15,600 nucleotides of DNA from Chlamydiales bacterium (GCA_021372185.1 JAJFUY010000107.1:1-15600), one strand, 5' to 3'; shown: positions 1-7,124, counted from the stretch's first letter. Translations and numbers: made by a program. The notes: generated by a model from the sequence alone, not told the origin.

Positions 1-850
1 TGTCTTGAGTGGGGGTTGCTACACCTACAAGGCTTACGTTAAGTGCGCTAAGTACGTTTTGGATGGGGTTGGCAACGGCAATGGTAGAGCTGCCTGCAAA
101 AAGGAGGCCTATGGCTTTTGGGTTTGACGTGACGTCTTCTACAAGAAGTGAGCCTGAATCTCCTGGGCGTATAAAGGTGCCGGGGGAGATAAGTATCTGG
201 TTTTTGAAGGTGGTGGTGAAGGTGCCGCCTGCACATTCTTTTGTGTACTGAACTGATATTGTGGCATTTGTTGCTGTGATGGAGCCACGGGTAAGGCCTG
301 TGGTTCTTCCGCTCTTTTTTACTTTTTGGCCAACAGATGCAGTTTTTGGCGTTTTAGAAATTGTGCCTATTTCTAAAATGGTACCTTGGGTATTCACTGA
401 GGCTTGTGTCGTTTTAGCAATGGCGGCATCTACAGAGCTTACTCCGCTTGCAACGAGGGGGATCCAGCGCTCGAGTGTGCCTACAAAGTCGGTAGTTTTT
501 GTTTGGCAGTTTACGTCTACAAAGCCGGGCTGGTTGATTGGGTCGCCTTTGGCTGATTTTTTGCCGTTACCGCCTGTTACAGTATCGACTGCAAGTACGT
601 GTGTGTTGCTTAAAATATACAATACACCTTGAGAGTCCTTTACAAGTGCTCCAAGAGTACCACTACAGCAGTAGCCATTGGCAAAATCTACAGTACTTCC
701 ACCACTTACACCAAGAGATATGGGCCTTGTTTGGCGGGTGGTGTGGCTTACCGCTGCGGCTGTTTTTGGTTCTTTTTTTAATAATGGGACATCTGCAAAG
801 AGCGAAACGTGAGAGGCGACAAGAGCTGCTACAAGATATTTGGTTTTCAT
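1..850 (-). CDS. Secreted trypsin/chymotrypsin-like serine protease (C-terminus cut by window edge)
   Basis: Reading leftward from ATG at 850, the frame stays open for 283 codons to the edge of the window, so the stop lies outside. An AGGA Shine-Dalgarno sits about 7 bases upstream of the ATG. The first ~19 residues (MKTKYLVAALVASHVSLFA) look like a Sec signal peptide, so the product should be exported. The chymotrypsin-fold triad is visible in order: His84 in LSNTHVLA, Asp141 in SSVDAAIAK, and the nucleophile Ser232 in RPGDSGSLL. After the Ser come GLLFAGSS and ANPIQNVL, typical of the substrate-binding strand and the last strand of S1-type proteases. Cysteines at 61, 62, 115 and 206 could form disulfides. 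No PDZ domain is seen in the visible part. It is divergent from the membrane protein at 957. The substrate is unknown. The family call is firm; periplasmic versus secreted is inference. Plus-strand frames across this stretch are shadows. Confidence 0.85.
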   Translation of the reverse strand, partial: MKTKYLVAALVASHVSLFADVPLLKKEPKTAAAVSHTTRQTRPISLGVSGGSTVDFANGYCCSGTLGALVKDSQGVLYILSNTHVLAVDTVTGGNGKKSAKGDPINQPGFVDVNCQTKTTDFVGTLERWIPLVASGVSSVDAAIAKTTQASVNTQGTILEIGTISKTPKTASVGQKVKKSGRTTGLTRGSITATNATISVQYTKECAGGTFTTTFKNQILISPGTFIRPGDSGSLLVEDVTSNPKAIGLLFAGSSTIAVANPIQNVLSALNVSLVGVATPTQD

Positions 851-904
851 AACAATTCCTTATAAAATATATAAGATTGATTTGTACCATTTTCTCTTTT
901 ACTT

Positions 905-932
905 TTGCAAAAAAATGCATTTTGCTTATTGT
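905..932 (+). promoter_or_regulatory. Possible sigma-70-type promoter for the 957 gene
   Basis: TTGCAA (905-910) and TATTGT (927-932) are separated by 16 bases, each matching the consensus at 4 of 6 positions, and lie 25 bases before the ATG at 957. The 106-bp divergent gap is very AT-rich, so chance matches are likely. On the other strand a TATATT box (866-871) could serve the protease gene, but it lacks a recognisable -35. Confidence 0.25.
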
Positions 933-956
933 GCATCATCATTTTAAGGCGACACT

Positions 957-1658
957 ATGTTGAACGAAGACGTAAAAAAAATGCTCAAAGAGCTCAATAT
1001 GAACGAGCTAATTGAAGAATTTGAAGAAAAAAAAGTTGTAGAAGAGCCAGTGTGTCAAGTGCCTGATTTAGAAGAAATTTTGCAAAACAAAATAGAAGCT
1101 CACAAAGAAATACCAAAAGCTGTGCCAAAATACCGATCATCATGGGCACTTAAAGTAGTGCTTTTGGCTATGCTAGGGCCTGCTCTCTATATGCATTTTG
1201 CGCCTGATGAGGACATTCAAACTACTACAGTAGAGCAAGAACGTGAAACAGCCGGTGCCTATTGGGCAAATGAAATTGCCAAAATTCATTTGGATGCTGG
1301 AATAAGTGTGCAGGGGTTATGGCAGCTACTGGGTACAAGAAAAGCTGAATTAAAAGAACTCTCAGACCAGATGAGCCAGTTGATTAGTGAAAATACGGCC
1401 TTTCGACAAGAGTTTTTTAAAGAAGATTTGCAGGCGCTGTTTACAAAATATCAAGCTATTGATGCGAGCCATAGTGTGGAAATTGGAAATGAAATTAATG
1501 CTTTATATGGCGAGCTTTCAGCGTATAACAATTCTGACATTATGCATGCTTTTGCCCAAATGTTAATTGAGCTTGGCACTGAAAGCTATACAAACCGCCA
1601 GGTTGATATTGCTAACGAAATTTTAAATTCAACTCTCAGTCGTCGAACTTTAAGCTAG
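957..1658 (+). CDS. Unknown single-pass membrane protein with helical C-terminal domain
   Basis: I do not recognise this 233-residue protein. The N-terminal ~60 residues are charged and predicted helical, rich in Glu and Lys (LKELNMNELIEEFEEKK), with no signal peptide. One hydrophobic stretch around residues 63-82 (WALKVVLLAMLGPALYMHFA) looks like a single transmembrane helix. The remaining ~150 residues are amphipathic and Glu/Gln-rich, with a likely coiled-coil part around 125-160, and should be helical. With Lys/Arg just before the helix, the N-terminus is probably cytoplasmic and the C-terminal domain periplasmic; this is inference. AAGG about 10 bases upstream supports the ATG at 957. 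It lies 54 bases before hisS in the same direction and could be co-transcribed. No catalytic motif is visible. The ordinary codon pattern and good start make it a credible real gene. Confidence 0.75.
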   Translation: MLNEDVKKMLKELNMNELIEEFEEKKVVEEPVCQVPDLEEILQNKIEAHKEIPKAVPKYRSSWALKVVLLAMLGPALYMHFAPDEDIQTTTVEQERETAGAYWANEIAKIHLDAGISVQGLWQLLGTRKAELKELSDQMSQLISENTAFRQEFFKEDLQALFTKYQAIDASHSVEIGNEINALYGELSAYNNSDIMHAFAQMLIELGTESYTNRQVDIANEILNSTLSRRTLS

Positions 1659-1712
1659 AAATAAACTCACCAAGACCATACACTTTTTTCTCAATGAATT
1701 GAGTTACATAAT

Positions 1713-3026
1713 ATGTCCGTTGCTATACCTACTGGTACCTTTGATATACTGCCACAAGACCCTAAAGAACAGTGGCGCAATGCCCACCTTTGGCAATTTG
1801 TAGAATCCGTTATACGTGATCATGCCAAGGTATATGGCTGCGAAGAGATCCGCACACCTATGTTTGAACGCACTGAACTCTTCTGCCGTAGCGTAGGTGA
1901 TGCTACAGACATAGTCTCTAAGGAGATGTACACGTTTCTAGACCGCGGTGAGCGTAGTATGTCGCTACGGCCTGAAGGGACAGCGGCTGTTATGCGTTCT
2001 TTTATCGAAAAAGGCCTTCAGTCACAGTCTTCGGTGCATCGTTTGTTTTATTTAGCGCCTATGTTTCGCTACGAAAGACCCCAGTCAGGCCGTTTTCGCC
2101 AGCACCACCAGTTTGGTGTAGAGGTTATAGGCGCCGCCCAGCCAGAGCTTGATGCTGAACTTATTGAAATGCTCTATACGCTCTATGAAAAGCTTGGCCT
2201 TAAAAATCTCAAAGTTTTAGTAAATTCACTGGGTGATAAAACAGCTCGACAGTTATTCCGAGATAACCTTCAAAGCTATTTGAAGCCGCATTTGGCAAAT
2301 ATGTCAGATGAGAGTAAGCATCGCTTTGAAGTAAACCCATTACGTATTTTAGACTCTAAAGACGAGCGTGACATCGAAATTGTCAAAGGCGCGCCCTCAA
2401 TTTTAGACTTTTTAACGCCAGAATCTAATGCGCACTTTGCACGCGTTCAGAGCATACTTTCTCACCTGAAAATACCGTATGAGATAAACTCTAAGCTTGT
2501 GCGTGGGCTTGATTACTACAATAATACCGTGTTTGAGATTACCTCAAGTCATTTAGGGGCTCAAAACTCACTTGCCGGTGGTGGCCGCTATGATGGCCTT
2601 ATGAAAAACCTTGGCGGCCAAGATCTTCCTACAATAGGGTTTGGAGCGGGTATTGAGCGTATGATTCAGGCGCTCCTTAATCAAAGCCACTTAGTGCCAG
2701 AAAGACCGCGTCCGGCTCTTTATATTATACCGCTAGGTGATGAAGCCATGGGCCCGTGCTTTACCCTTGCGCGGTATTTACGCCTTGGAGGCACTGTGTG
2801 CTTAATTGACCACAGCGGCAAAAAACTAAAGAACGCCATGCAGCAGGCAGATACCTTGCGCGCAGAATACGTAATTATCTTAGGTGAAAACGAACTCAAA
2901 ATGGGTACGTGCGAGCTTAAAGAAATGGCCTCGGGCCAAAGAATGCAAATGGCTATTGATGCCGTTCCACTCTTTTTTAAAACCAGAAATATAGCTAGCC
3001 AAAGTCATATAGAACATGGAAAATAA
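1713..3026 (+). CDS. hisS: Histidyl-tRNA synthetase
   Basis: Charges tRNA-His with histidine in the cytoplasm. This 437-residue class II synthetase is of normal bacterial length. Motif 1 lies near residues 40-60, motif 2 around 115-140 (FRYERPQSGRFRQHHQFG), the histidine-binding signature at 262-270 (LVRGLDYYN), the Gly-rich AGGGRYDGL at 288-296, and motif 3 at 309-317 (GFGAGIERM). The anticodon-binding domain fills about 333-426. The N-terminus with TGTFDILP matches the family start, so ATG 1713 is right although only a weak GAG serves as ribosome site. A small palindrome (CTCAATGAATTGAG, 1690-1703) sits just before the start. The stop overlaps aspS by 11 bases. The hisS-aspS pair is the order seen in many bacteria, including Chlamydia. 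Confidence 0.97.
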   Translation: MSVAIPTGTFDILPQDPKEQWRNAHLWQFVESVIRDHAKVYGCEEIRTPMFERTELFCRSVGDATDIVSKEMYTFLDRGERSMSLRPEGTAAVMRSFIEKGLQSQSSVHRLFYLAPMFRYERPQSGRFRQHHQFGVEVIGAAQPELDAELIEMLYTLYEKLGLKNLKVLVNSLGDKTARQLFRDNLQSYLKPHLANMSDESKHRFEVNPLRILDSKDERDIEIVKGAPSILDFLTPESNAHFARVQSILSHLKIPYEINSKLVRGLDYYNNTVFEITSSHLGAQNSLAGGGRYDGLMKNLGGQDLPTIGFGAGIERMIQALLNQSHLVPERPRPALYIIPLGDEAMGPCFTLARYLRLGGTVCLIDHSGKKLKNAMQQADTLRAEYVIILGENELKMGTCELKEMASGQRMQMAIDAVPLFFKTRNIASQSHIEHGK

Positions 3027-4794
3027 TACAGTAGAAGTACCTTTTCGCCGCTCACATACATGTGGAGCGCTAAGAGCCAGTGATATCGATAAACAAGTAA
3101 CGCTTAGTGGTTGGGTGCATCGCGCACGAGATCTTGGCGGCCTTCTTTTTGTTGACCTTCGTGACCGCTTTGGCATTACACAAGTTGTACTTGATTCTAC
3201 GCACAATAAAGACCTCTACACTCAAGGTCAAAAGCTAAGAGCTGAGTTTGTGATCACGGTTAAAGGTAGGGTGAATAAACGAAAAGATGCCAACCCCAAA
3301 ATTGCTACCGGCGAAATAGAAATTATTGCCGACGAGCTATTTGTCCTGTCAAAATCAGAAGTACCTCCGTTTACGATTGCTGATGATATGACAGAGGCTA
3401 ATGAAGAGCTGCGCTTAAAATATCGCTATCTTGATATGCGTAAGGGGCCCATTTTAGATAATCTCGTAACCCGCCACAAAGCGATGATGGCAATACGCCA
3501 GTTTATGGACTCAGAAGGGTTTGTAGAAGTGATTACACCTATTTTGGGTAAATCTACCCCAGAAGGTGCGCGAGACTACTTAGTGCCCTCACGTGTGAAT
3601 CCAGGTGAGTTTTTTGCTCTACCACAGTCACCTCAGATGTTTAAGCAGATTTTAATGATTGGTGGGCTAGACCGCTACTTCCAGATTGCTACATGCTTTA
3701 GAGACGAAGACTTACGAGCTGACCGCCAGCCAGAATTTGCTCAGATTGACGTGGAGATGAGCTTTGTTACCCAAGATGAGCTTTTTCCTATCATCGAAAA
3801 ACTTGTCCAATCCATCTTTACAAAGTGTAAGGGTGTAACTATCGGCGCACCATTTGTACGTATGACGTATGAAGAGTGTATGGAACAGTATGGCTGTGAT
3901 AAGCCTGACCTTCGCTTTGGTATGCGCTTAAAGCGGTTGGATAGTGCTGCAAAGGCATCTAGCTTTAGTATTTTCCATGATGTATTAGCCGCTGAGGGCA
4001 CTGTAAAAGGCTTTACCGTAAAAGGTGGCGCTGACATCTCTCGTAAGGGGATTGATGAGTATACAACCTTTGTATCACAACTTGGTGCTAAGGGCTTGGG
4101 CTACATTAAACTCCAAGATGGTACCTTTACCTCTAGCCTTGCCAAATTTATTTCGCAAGAGCAGCAGCAAGAGTGGATTAACACCCTCGAGATGCAAAAT
4201 GGGGATTTGGCCTTTATTATTGCGGGTACACCCAAGAAGGCAAATCAGGCGTTAGACCACCTGCGCCGTAAGGTAGCCAAAGACCGTAACCTTGTGGCAT
4301 CTAATGACTATAAGTTTTTATGGGTGACAGACTTTCCGCTCTTTACCTACAACGATGAAGAGGCAAGACTTGAAAGCGAACACCATCCATTTACATCGCC
4401 AAACTTTGAAGATATTCATTTGATAGAATCTGAGCCTTTAAAAGCGCGCTCATCAAGCTATGACCTTGTATTGAATGGCTATGAAATTGCTTCTGGATCA
4501 CAGCGTATTCACGACTCAGAGCTGCAAGATACTATCTTTAAAACATTGGGCTTAAGTGAAGAAGAGAGAAAATCACGCTTTGGCTTCTTTATAGAGGCGC
4601 TGCAGTTTGGTACACCGCCGCATATTGGCGTGGCTCTTGGTTTAGATAGATTGATCATGGTTTTAGTAGAAACGGATGGAATCCGCGATGTAATCGCCTT
4701 TCCAAAGACTCAAAAGGCAAGTTGCCTTATGTCTGGTGCGCCATCTGGCGTGTCACCAGGACAGCTTAAAGAACTTAAAATTGCAACCACATAG
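3016..4794 (+). CDS. aspS: Aspartyl-tRNA synthetase, bacterial type
   Basis: Attaches aspartate to tRNA-Asp in the cytoplasm. The 592 residues have the bacterial layout: N-terminal OB-fold anticodon domain (about 15-115, with SGWVHRARDLGGLLFVDLRDR split across the fold), class II catalytic core with PEGARDYLVPSR (182-193), LPQSPQMFKQ (202-211), motif 2 FRDEDLRADRQPEFAQID (228-245), an inserted GAD domain (about 290-430), and motif 3 near 538-551 (GVALGLDRLIMVLV). The start overlaps the hisS end by 11 bases with no clear Shine-Dalgarno, suggesting translational coupling. Leu40 occupies the position where non-discriminating AspRS usually has His (RRDHGG), so by that rule this enzyme may be specific for tRNA-Asp. 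Nothing is truncated. Confidence 0.97.
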   Translation: MENNTVEVPFRRSHTCGALRASDIDKQVTLSGWVHRARDLGGLLFVDLRDRFGITQVVLDSTHNKDLYTQGQKLRAEFVITVKGRVNKRKDANPKIATGEIEIIADELFVLSKSEVPPFTIADDMTEANEELRLKYRYLDMRKGPILDNLVTRHKAMMAIRQFMDSEGFVEVITPILGKSTPEGARDYLVPSRVNPGEFFALPQSPQMFKQILMIGGLDRYFQIATCFRDEDLRADRQPEFAQIDVEMSFVTQDELFPIIEKLVQSIFTKCKGVTIGAPFVRMTYEECMEQYGCDKPDLRFGMRLKRLDSAAKASSFSIFHDVLAAEGTVKGFTVKGGADISRKGIDEYTTFVSQLGAKGLGYIKLQDGTFTSSLAKFISQEQQQEWINTLEMQNGDLAFIIAGTPKKANQALDHLRRKVAKDRNLVASNDYKFLWVTDFPLFTYNDEEARLESEHHPFTSPNFEDIHLIESEPLKARSSSYDLVLNGYEIASGSQRIHDSELQDTIFKTLGLSEEERKSRFGFFIEALQFGTPPHIGVALGLDRLIMVLVETDGIRDVIAFPKTQKASCLMSGAPSGVSPGQLKELKIATT

Positions 4795-4797
4795 GAG
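4793..4797 (+). promoter_or_regulatory. Ribosome binding site of mip
   Basis: AGGAG overlaps the aspS stop codon (TAG 4792-4794) and sits 6 bases before the ATG at 4804, linking mip to the hisS-aspS transcript. Confidence 0.7.
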
Positions 4798-4803
4798 TAA
4801 ACT

Positions 4804-5748
4804 ATGGTATTTCAGTCGTTTTCAAAGTATGTTTTGGCATTTGGTGTACTGTCAGTATCATGTGCACTTTTTGCAGCAGATTCTAAACCGGCAATAGTGC
4901 CTACAGCATCTGCGGTACCAGCAGCTGCAGAGAAAAAAGTTCCTACAAAAGAAGAACTTTTTTCACAAAATTCAATTGACCGTCTTTCTCAGACGTATGG
5001 TCACTTGATTCAGCGTAGCCTTAACAACCCAATGATTAAGCTTAACCCAAAAGCGGTTATGCAGGGTATGCAAGATGGCTTAGACGGTAAAACTTCTCCT
5101 CTTACAGAAAAAGAGTATGAAGAAACCCTACAGCTTATCCAGCAGTATGCGTATGAAGATCTTGCAGCTAAGAATTTAGCAGAAGCTGAAGCTCTTATGA
5201 AGACACACGCAAAAGAAGATGGCATGGTTGTAACAGAAGATGGCAAGCTTCAGTACAAAATACTAAAGCAAGGTTCTGGCGATGTTGTAACAGAAGAAAC
5301 TGTTCCAACAATCAATTATGAAGCTAAATACTCTAACGGCCAAAAATTAGGCTCATCTGAGCAGTCAGGCGGCCCTATCGATGTAAAGCTTGATGAGACA
5401 ATCCCTGGCTTTAAAAAAGGCATGTTGGGTATGAAGACGGGCGAAAAGCGCATTGTGTACATCCACCCAGATCTTGGCTTTGGTAAAGCGGGCCAGCTTC
5501 CAAACGGCCTTTTAGTGTTCGAAATTGAAGTTACAAAAGTATCACCAAAGCCAGCAGCTGATGCTGATGATTCTGATGATGATGAAGACGAAGATGATGA
5601 TCTTGCTGATCTTTTAAATTCAGAAGACTTCATGGCAGATGCCGATGATGACGATGACGAAGATTTTGACGACGAAGATAGCGTAGAAGATGACCTCAAC
5701 TACAGCCGCGCAAGCTCAAACGACCAACCGGTCACCATCCAGAAGTAA
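4804..5748 (+). CDS. mip: Mip-like FKBP-type peptidyl-prolyl isomerase with acidic tail
   Basis: A 314-residue exported FKBP protein resembling chlamydial and Legionella Mip. Residues 1-25 form a signal peptide (VLAFGVLSVSCALFAA); Cys20 lacks a good lipobox (SVSC), so signal peptidase I cleavage after the LFA/AA region is more likely than lipidation. An Ala/Pro linker follows, then the FKBP N-terminal dimerisation domain (about 50-140; SQTYGHLIQRSL, QGMQDGLDG) and the FKBP domain (about 148-245; ETIPGFKKGM, YIHPDLGFGKAGQLP). Residues ~252-297 are a dense Asp/Glu tail not present in Chlamydia Mip as I recall it. The usual active-site Phe-Asp pair (GxxFDSS) is replaced by Leu-Gly at 182-183 (QKLGSS), and the Tyr of DLxYG is Phe226, so isomerase activity may be weak and chaperone function dominant. 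It lies 9 bases after aspS. Confidence 0.92.
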   Translation: MVFQSFSKYVLAFGVLSVSCALFAADSKPAIVPTASAVPAAAEKKVPTKEELFSQNSIDRLSQTYGHLIQRSLNNPMIKLNPKAVMQGMQDGLDGKTSPLTEKEYEETLQLIQQYAYEDLAAKNLAEAEALMKTHAKEDGMVVTEDGKLQYKILKQGSGDVVTEETVPTINYEAKYSNGQKLGSSEQSGGPIDVKLDETIPGFKKGMLGMKTGEKRIVYIHPDLGFGKAGQLPNGLLVFEIEVTKVSPKPAADADDSDDDEDEDDDLADLLNSEDFMADADDDDDEDFDDEDSVEDDLNYSRASSNDQPVTIQK

Positions 5749-5756
5749 TTCTCTTT

Positions 5757-6093
5757 GGTAGGATGCTCTTACGGGCATCCTACCTCTCGAGTTTGGACAT
5801 TTGAATTACAATACCATAACAACTAGCGAAGCTTCTAGAGTGCGGTAATTTTTTACCGCTTTTAATTTTCGACCACACACCGATTGATCAATAACTTCCA
5901 CAACTTACACGAACGTTCAATACTTTGTTTAACTCATTTGTGTCATAGTATGGGGCTATTATTGTATGTTTTGGGGGATATCGAAGATATAGTGCGTAAT
6001 CAAAAATTAAGAGCGGTAAAAAATTACCGCACTCCAAAGCCTTCGGCAAATGTCCAAACTCGAGAGGTAGGATGCTCGTACGAGCATCCTACC
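5757..6093. repeat. Composite long inverted repeat between mip and the methyltransferase gene
   Basis: The outer arms 5757-5803 and 6047-6093 are inverted copies 47 bases long with two mismatches. Inner arms, roughly 5826-5869 and 6001-6046, continue the pairing with scattered mismatches; a 22-base stretch (5804-5825) exists only on the left. The centre (about 5872-6000) is unpaired and has no convincing gene. Each arm contains two smaller palindromes: GGTAGGATGC...GCATCCTACC and GCGGTAA...TTACCGC. The shape, with terminal inverted repeats, no transposase and an intergenic site, resembles a miniature inverted-repeat element or a large folding RNA. No target-site duplication is obvious. Together with the flanks this explains the whole gap from 5749 to 6129. 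Confidence 0.85.
5842..5869 (+). terminator. Likely intrinsic terminator after mip, inside the left arm
   Basis: GCGGTAA and TTACCGC (5842-5859) pair as a 7-bp stem with a 4-base T loop, followed by TTTTTAATTTT. It lies about 95 bases after the mip stop and could end the hisS-aspS-mip transcript. A mirrored copy at 6013-6030, followed on the minus strand by TCTTAATTTTTG, faces the other way. Confidence 0.55.
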
Positions 6094-6103
6094 TTTTCTT
6101 TTT
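6066..6103 (+). terminator. Perfect 28-bp palindrome followed by T-rich tract
   Basis: 6066-6093 is self-complementary over all 28 bases and is followed by TTTTCTTTTT (6094-6103), a terminator-like arrangement on the plus strand. It forms the right end of the inverted-repeat element and lies 26 bases before the methyltransferase start, which would insulate that gene from upstream transcription. Confidence 0.5.
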
Positions 6104-6129
6104 ATGCCTCATTACTTATACTGAAAATT

Positions 6130-6663
6130 ATGGACATTCTTGCTGTAATTTTTCTTATCGCTATAGGCTTTATCCTAATAAGCATTTGCTACTGGACAAT
6201 AAAAACAGGCATTAGTCCAATGCCGACGGCCTCAAAGGTGAAAAAAGAACTGTTTCAAGCGCTCCCTGAGCATCTTGAGGGGACTATTTTAGAGTTAGGC
6301 TCCGGATGGGGGACTTTGGCTTTTGCGCTCGGTAAACGCTACCCCAACTGTCAGATAATAGGCTATGAAATTTCAACAATTCCTTATTTAATAAGTCTGG
6401 TTTTGCAGCGTATTAATAAGCAGTTCAATGTGACATTAAAGAAAAAGAATTTTTTAAAAGAGCCTTTGAGTCAGGCAAGCATGTTAGTATGTTACCTCTT
6501 CCCGGCAGCTATGCAAAACCTAAAAGACAAACTAGAAAAAGACGGCAACAATACTGGCCAGCTCATAGTAAGCCACACCTTCTACATCCCAGGCTGGAAG
6601 CCCGAAAAAACCCTAGAAGTTCCCGACCTCTACCACACCAAAATCTTCTTCTACAGAAATTAA
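6130..6663 (+). CDS. Membrane-anchored class I SAM-dependent methyltransferase
   Basis: A 177-residue protein with an N-terminal hydrophobic helix (residues 3-23, LAVIFLIAIGFILISI) followed by a short Rossmann methyltransferase. Motif I is ILELGSGWGTLAFAL (53-67) for S-adenosylmethionine binding, and Glu80 in IIGYEIS is the acidic residue at the end of strand 2 that usually holds the ribose. The frame stays open upstream to 5884, but that part would be translated from the inverted-repeat arm, so I start at the ATG at 6130, directly before the membrane helix. There is no good Shine-Dalgarno; a TATACT box (6117-6122) lies so close that a leaderless message is possible. The substrate is unknown. 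In Chlamydia an SpoU-type rRNA methylase gene occupies this place between mip and trxA; this protein is of a different fold. Confidence 0.8.
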   Translation: MDILAVIFLIAIGFILISICYWTIKTGISPMPTASKVKKELFQALPEHLEGTILELGSGWGTLAFALGKRYPNCQIIGYEISTIPYLISLVLQRINKQFNVTLKKKNFLKEPLSQASMLVCYLFPAAMQNLKDKLEKDGNNTGQLIVSHTFYIPGWKPEKTLEVPDLYHTKIFFYRN

Positions 6664-6671
6664 AAAGGAAG

Positions 6672-6696
6672 ATTTCACTCTCGAAGAGAGTGAAAT
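6672..6696 (-). terminator. Intrinsic terminator of trxA, possibly bidirectional
   Basis: ATTTCACTCTC (6672-6682) and GAGAGTGAAAT (6686-6696) form a perfect 11-bp stem with a GAA loop. On the minus strand it lies 13 bases past the trxA stop and is followed by CTTCCTTTTTAATTT. It also sits 8 bases past the methyltransferase stop, so it may serve both convergent genes, though the plus-strand side lacks a T-run. Confidence 0.75.
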
Positions 6697-6709
6697 GCAA
6701 AAGGCTTTG

Positions 6710-7030
6710 TTAGAGGTAACGACCGATGATTTTTTTGAGGGTTTCTAGGTCTTTTAGGCCTACGATGCGCTCTTCTTCTTTGTTGTTTTTGAAGATGATC
6801 ATTGTGGGTACTGATGTGATCTGATAGGTGGTGGTTGTTTGTGGCGCATGGTCAACATCGAGCTTTGCAACTTTCATTTTGTCGTTCATTTCACTTGCAA
6901 GGGCTTCTAAGATTGGGGTGAGCATGCGGCATGGACCACACCAGTCAGCATAAAAATCTACTAGTGTAACGCCTTCGGAAATTGTGGTAGAAAAATTTTG
7001 ATCGTCGATTTTTACAATATATTCTTTCAT
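6710..7030 (-). CDS. trxA: Thioredoxin
   Basis: A 106-residue cytoplasmic thiol-disulfide reductant, the normal thioredoxin length. The active site WCGPC is at residues 30-34 in VDFYADWCGPCRML, the cis-proline is Pro75 (TSVPTMIIF), and the buried Asp25 is present. A longer frame reaches back to 7117, but the ATG at 7030 has a GGGAG ribosome site at 7038-7042 and gives the family N-terminus (MKEYIVKIDD), so the short form is chosen. It is convergent with the methyltransferase gene and divergent from trhO. The partner thioredoxin reductase is not in the window. Confidence 0.96.
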   Translation of the reverse strand: MKEYIVKIDDQNFSTTISEGVTLVDFYADWCGPCRMLTPILEALASEMNDKMKVAKLDVDHAPQTTTTYQITSVPTMIIFKNNKEEERIVGLKDLETLKKIIGRYL

Positions 7031-7037
7031 TTGTGTG

Positions 7038-7042
7038 CTCCC
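7038..7042 (-). promoter_or_regulatory. Ribosome binding site deciding the trxA start
   Basis: On the minus strand GGGAG lies 7 bases before the ATG at 7030, supporting the 106-residue form over the upstream start at 7117. Confidence 0.65.
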
Positions 7043-7095
7043 GCATCTGTTTAGCCCTATTTTTAGCAAATCTGGCATTTTTTTACTAGTCGCTC

Positions 7096-7124
7096 TTGAG
7101 AAAATTTGTAATTTCAAGTAACAT
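7096..7124 (+). promoter_or_regulatory. Sigma-70-type promoter of the trhO-lpxC-fabZ-lpxA-fmt run
   Basis: TTGAGA (7096-7101, 5 of 6 matches to the -35 consensus) and TAACAT (7119-7124, 4 of 6) are spaced by 17 bases. Transcription would begin near 7131, giving a leader of about 20 bases before ATG 7151. It is the best promoter match I found in the window. Confidence 0.5.

Noticed and set aside
9..852. Three overlapping plus-strand frames
   Set aside because: They are antisense to the serine protease, which has a signal peptide, triad and ribosome site; the plus frames show no family features.
5316..5699. Minus-strand Ser-rich frame
   Set aside because: The poly-Ser is only the reverse reading of the Asp/Glu codons in the Mip acidic tail.
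5757..6093. CRISPR array
   Set aside because: The repeats are inverted and only two copies exist; there is no series of direct repeats with equal spacers and no cas gene.
5884..6129. N-terminal extension of the methyltransferase frame
   Set aside because: The added 82 residues would be translated from the unpaired centre and right arm of the inverted repeat; the membrane helix and the family-like start begin at the ATG at 6130.
7031..7117. 29-residue N-terminal extension of thioredoxin
   Set aside because: The ATG at 7030 has a proper ribosome site and gives the standard thioredoxin N-terminus and length.
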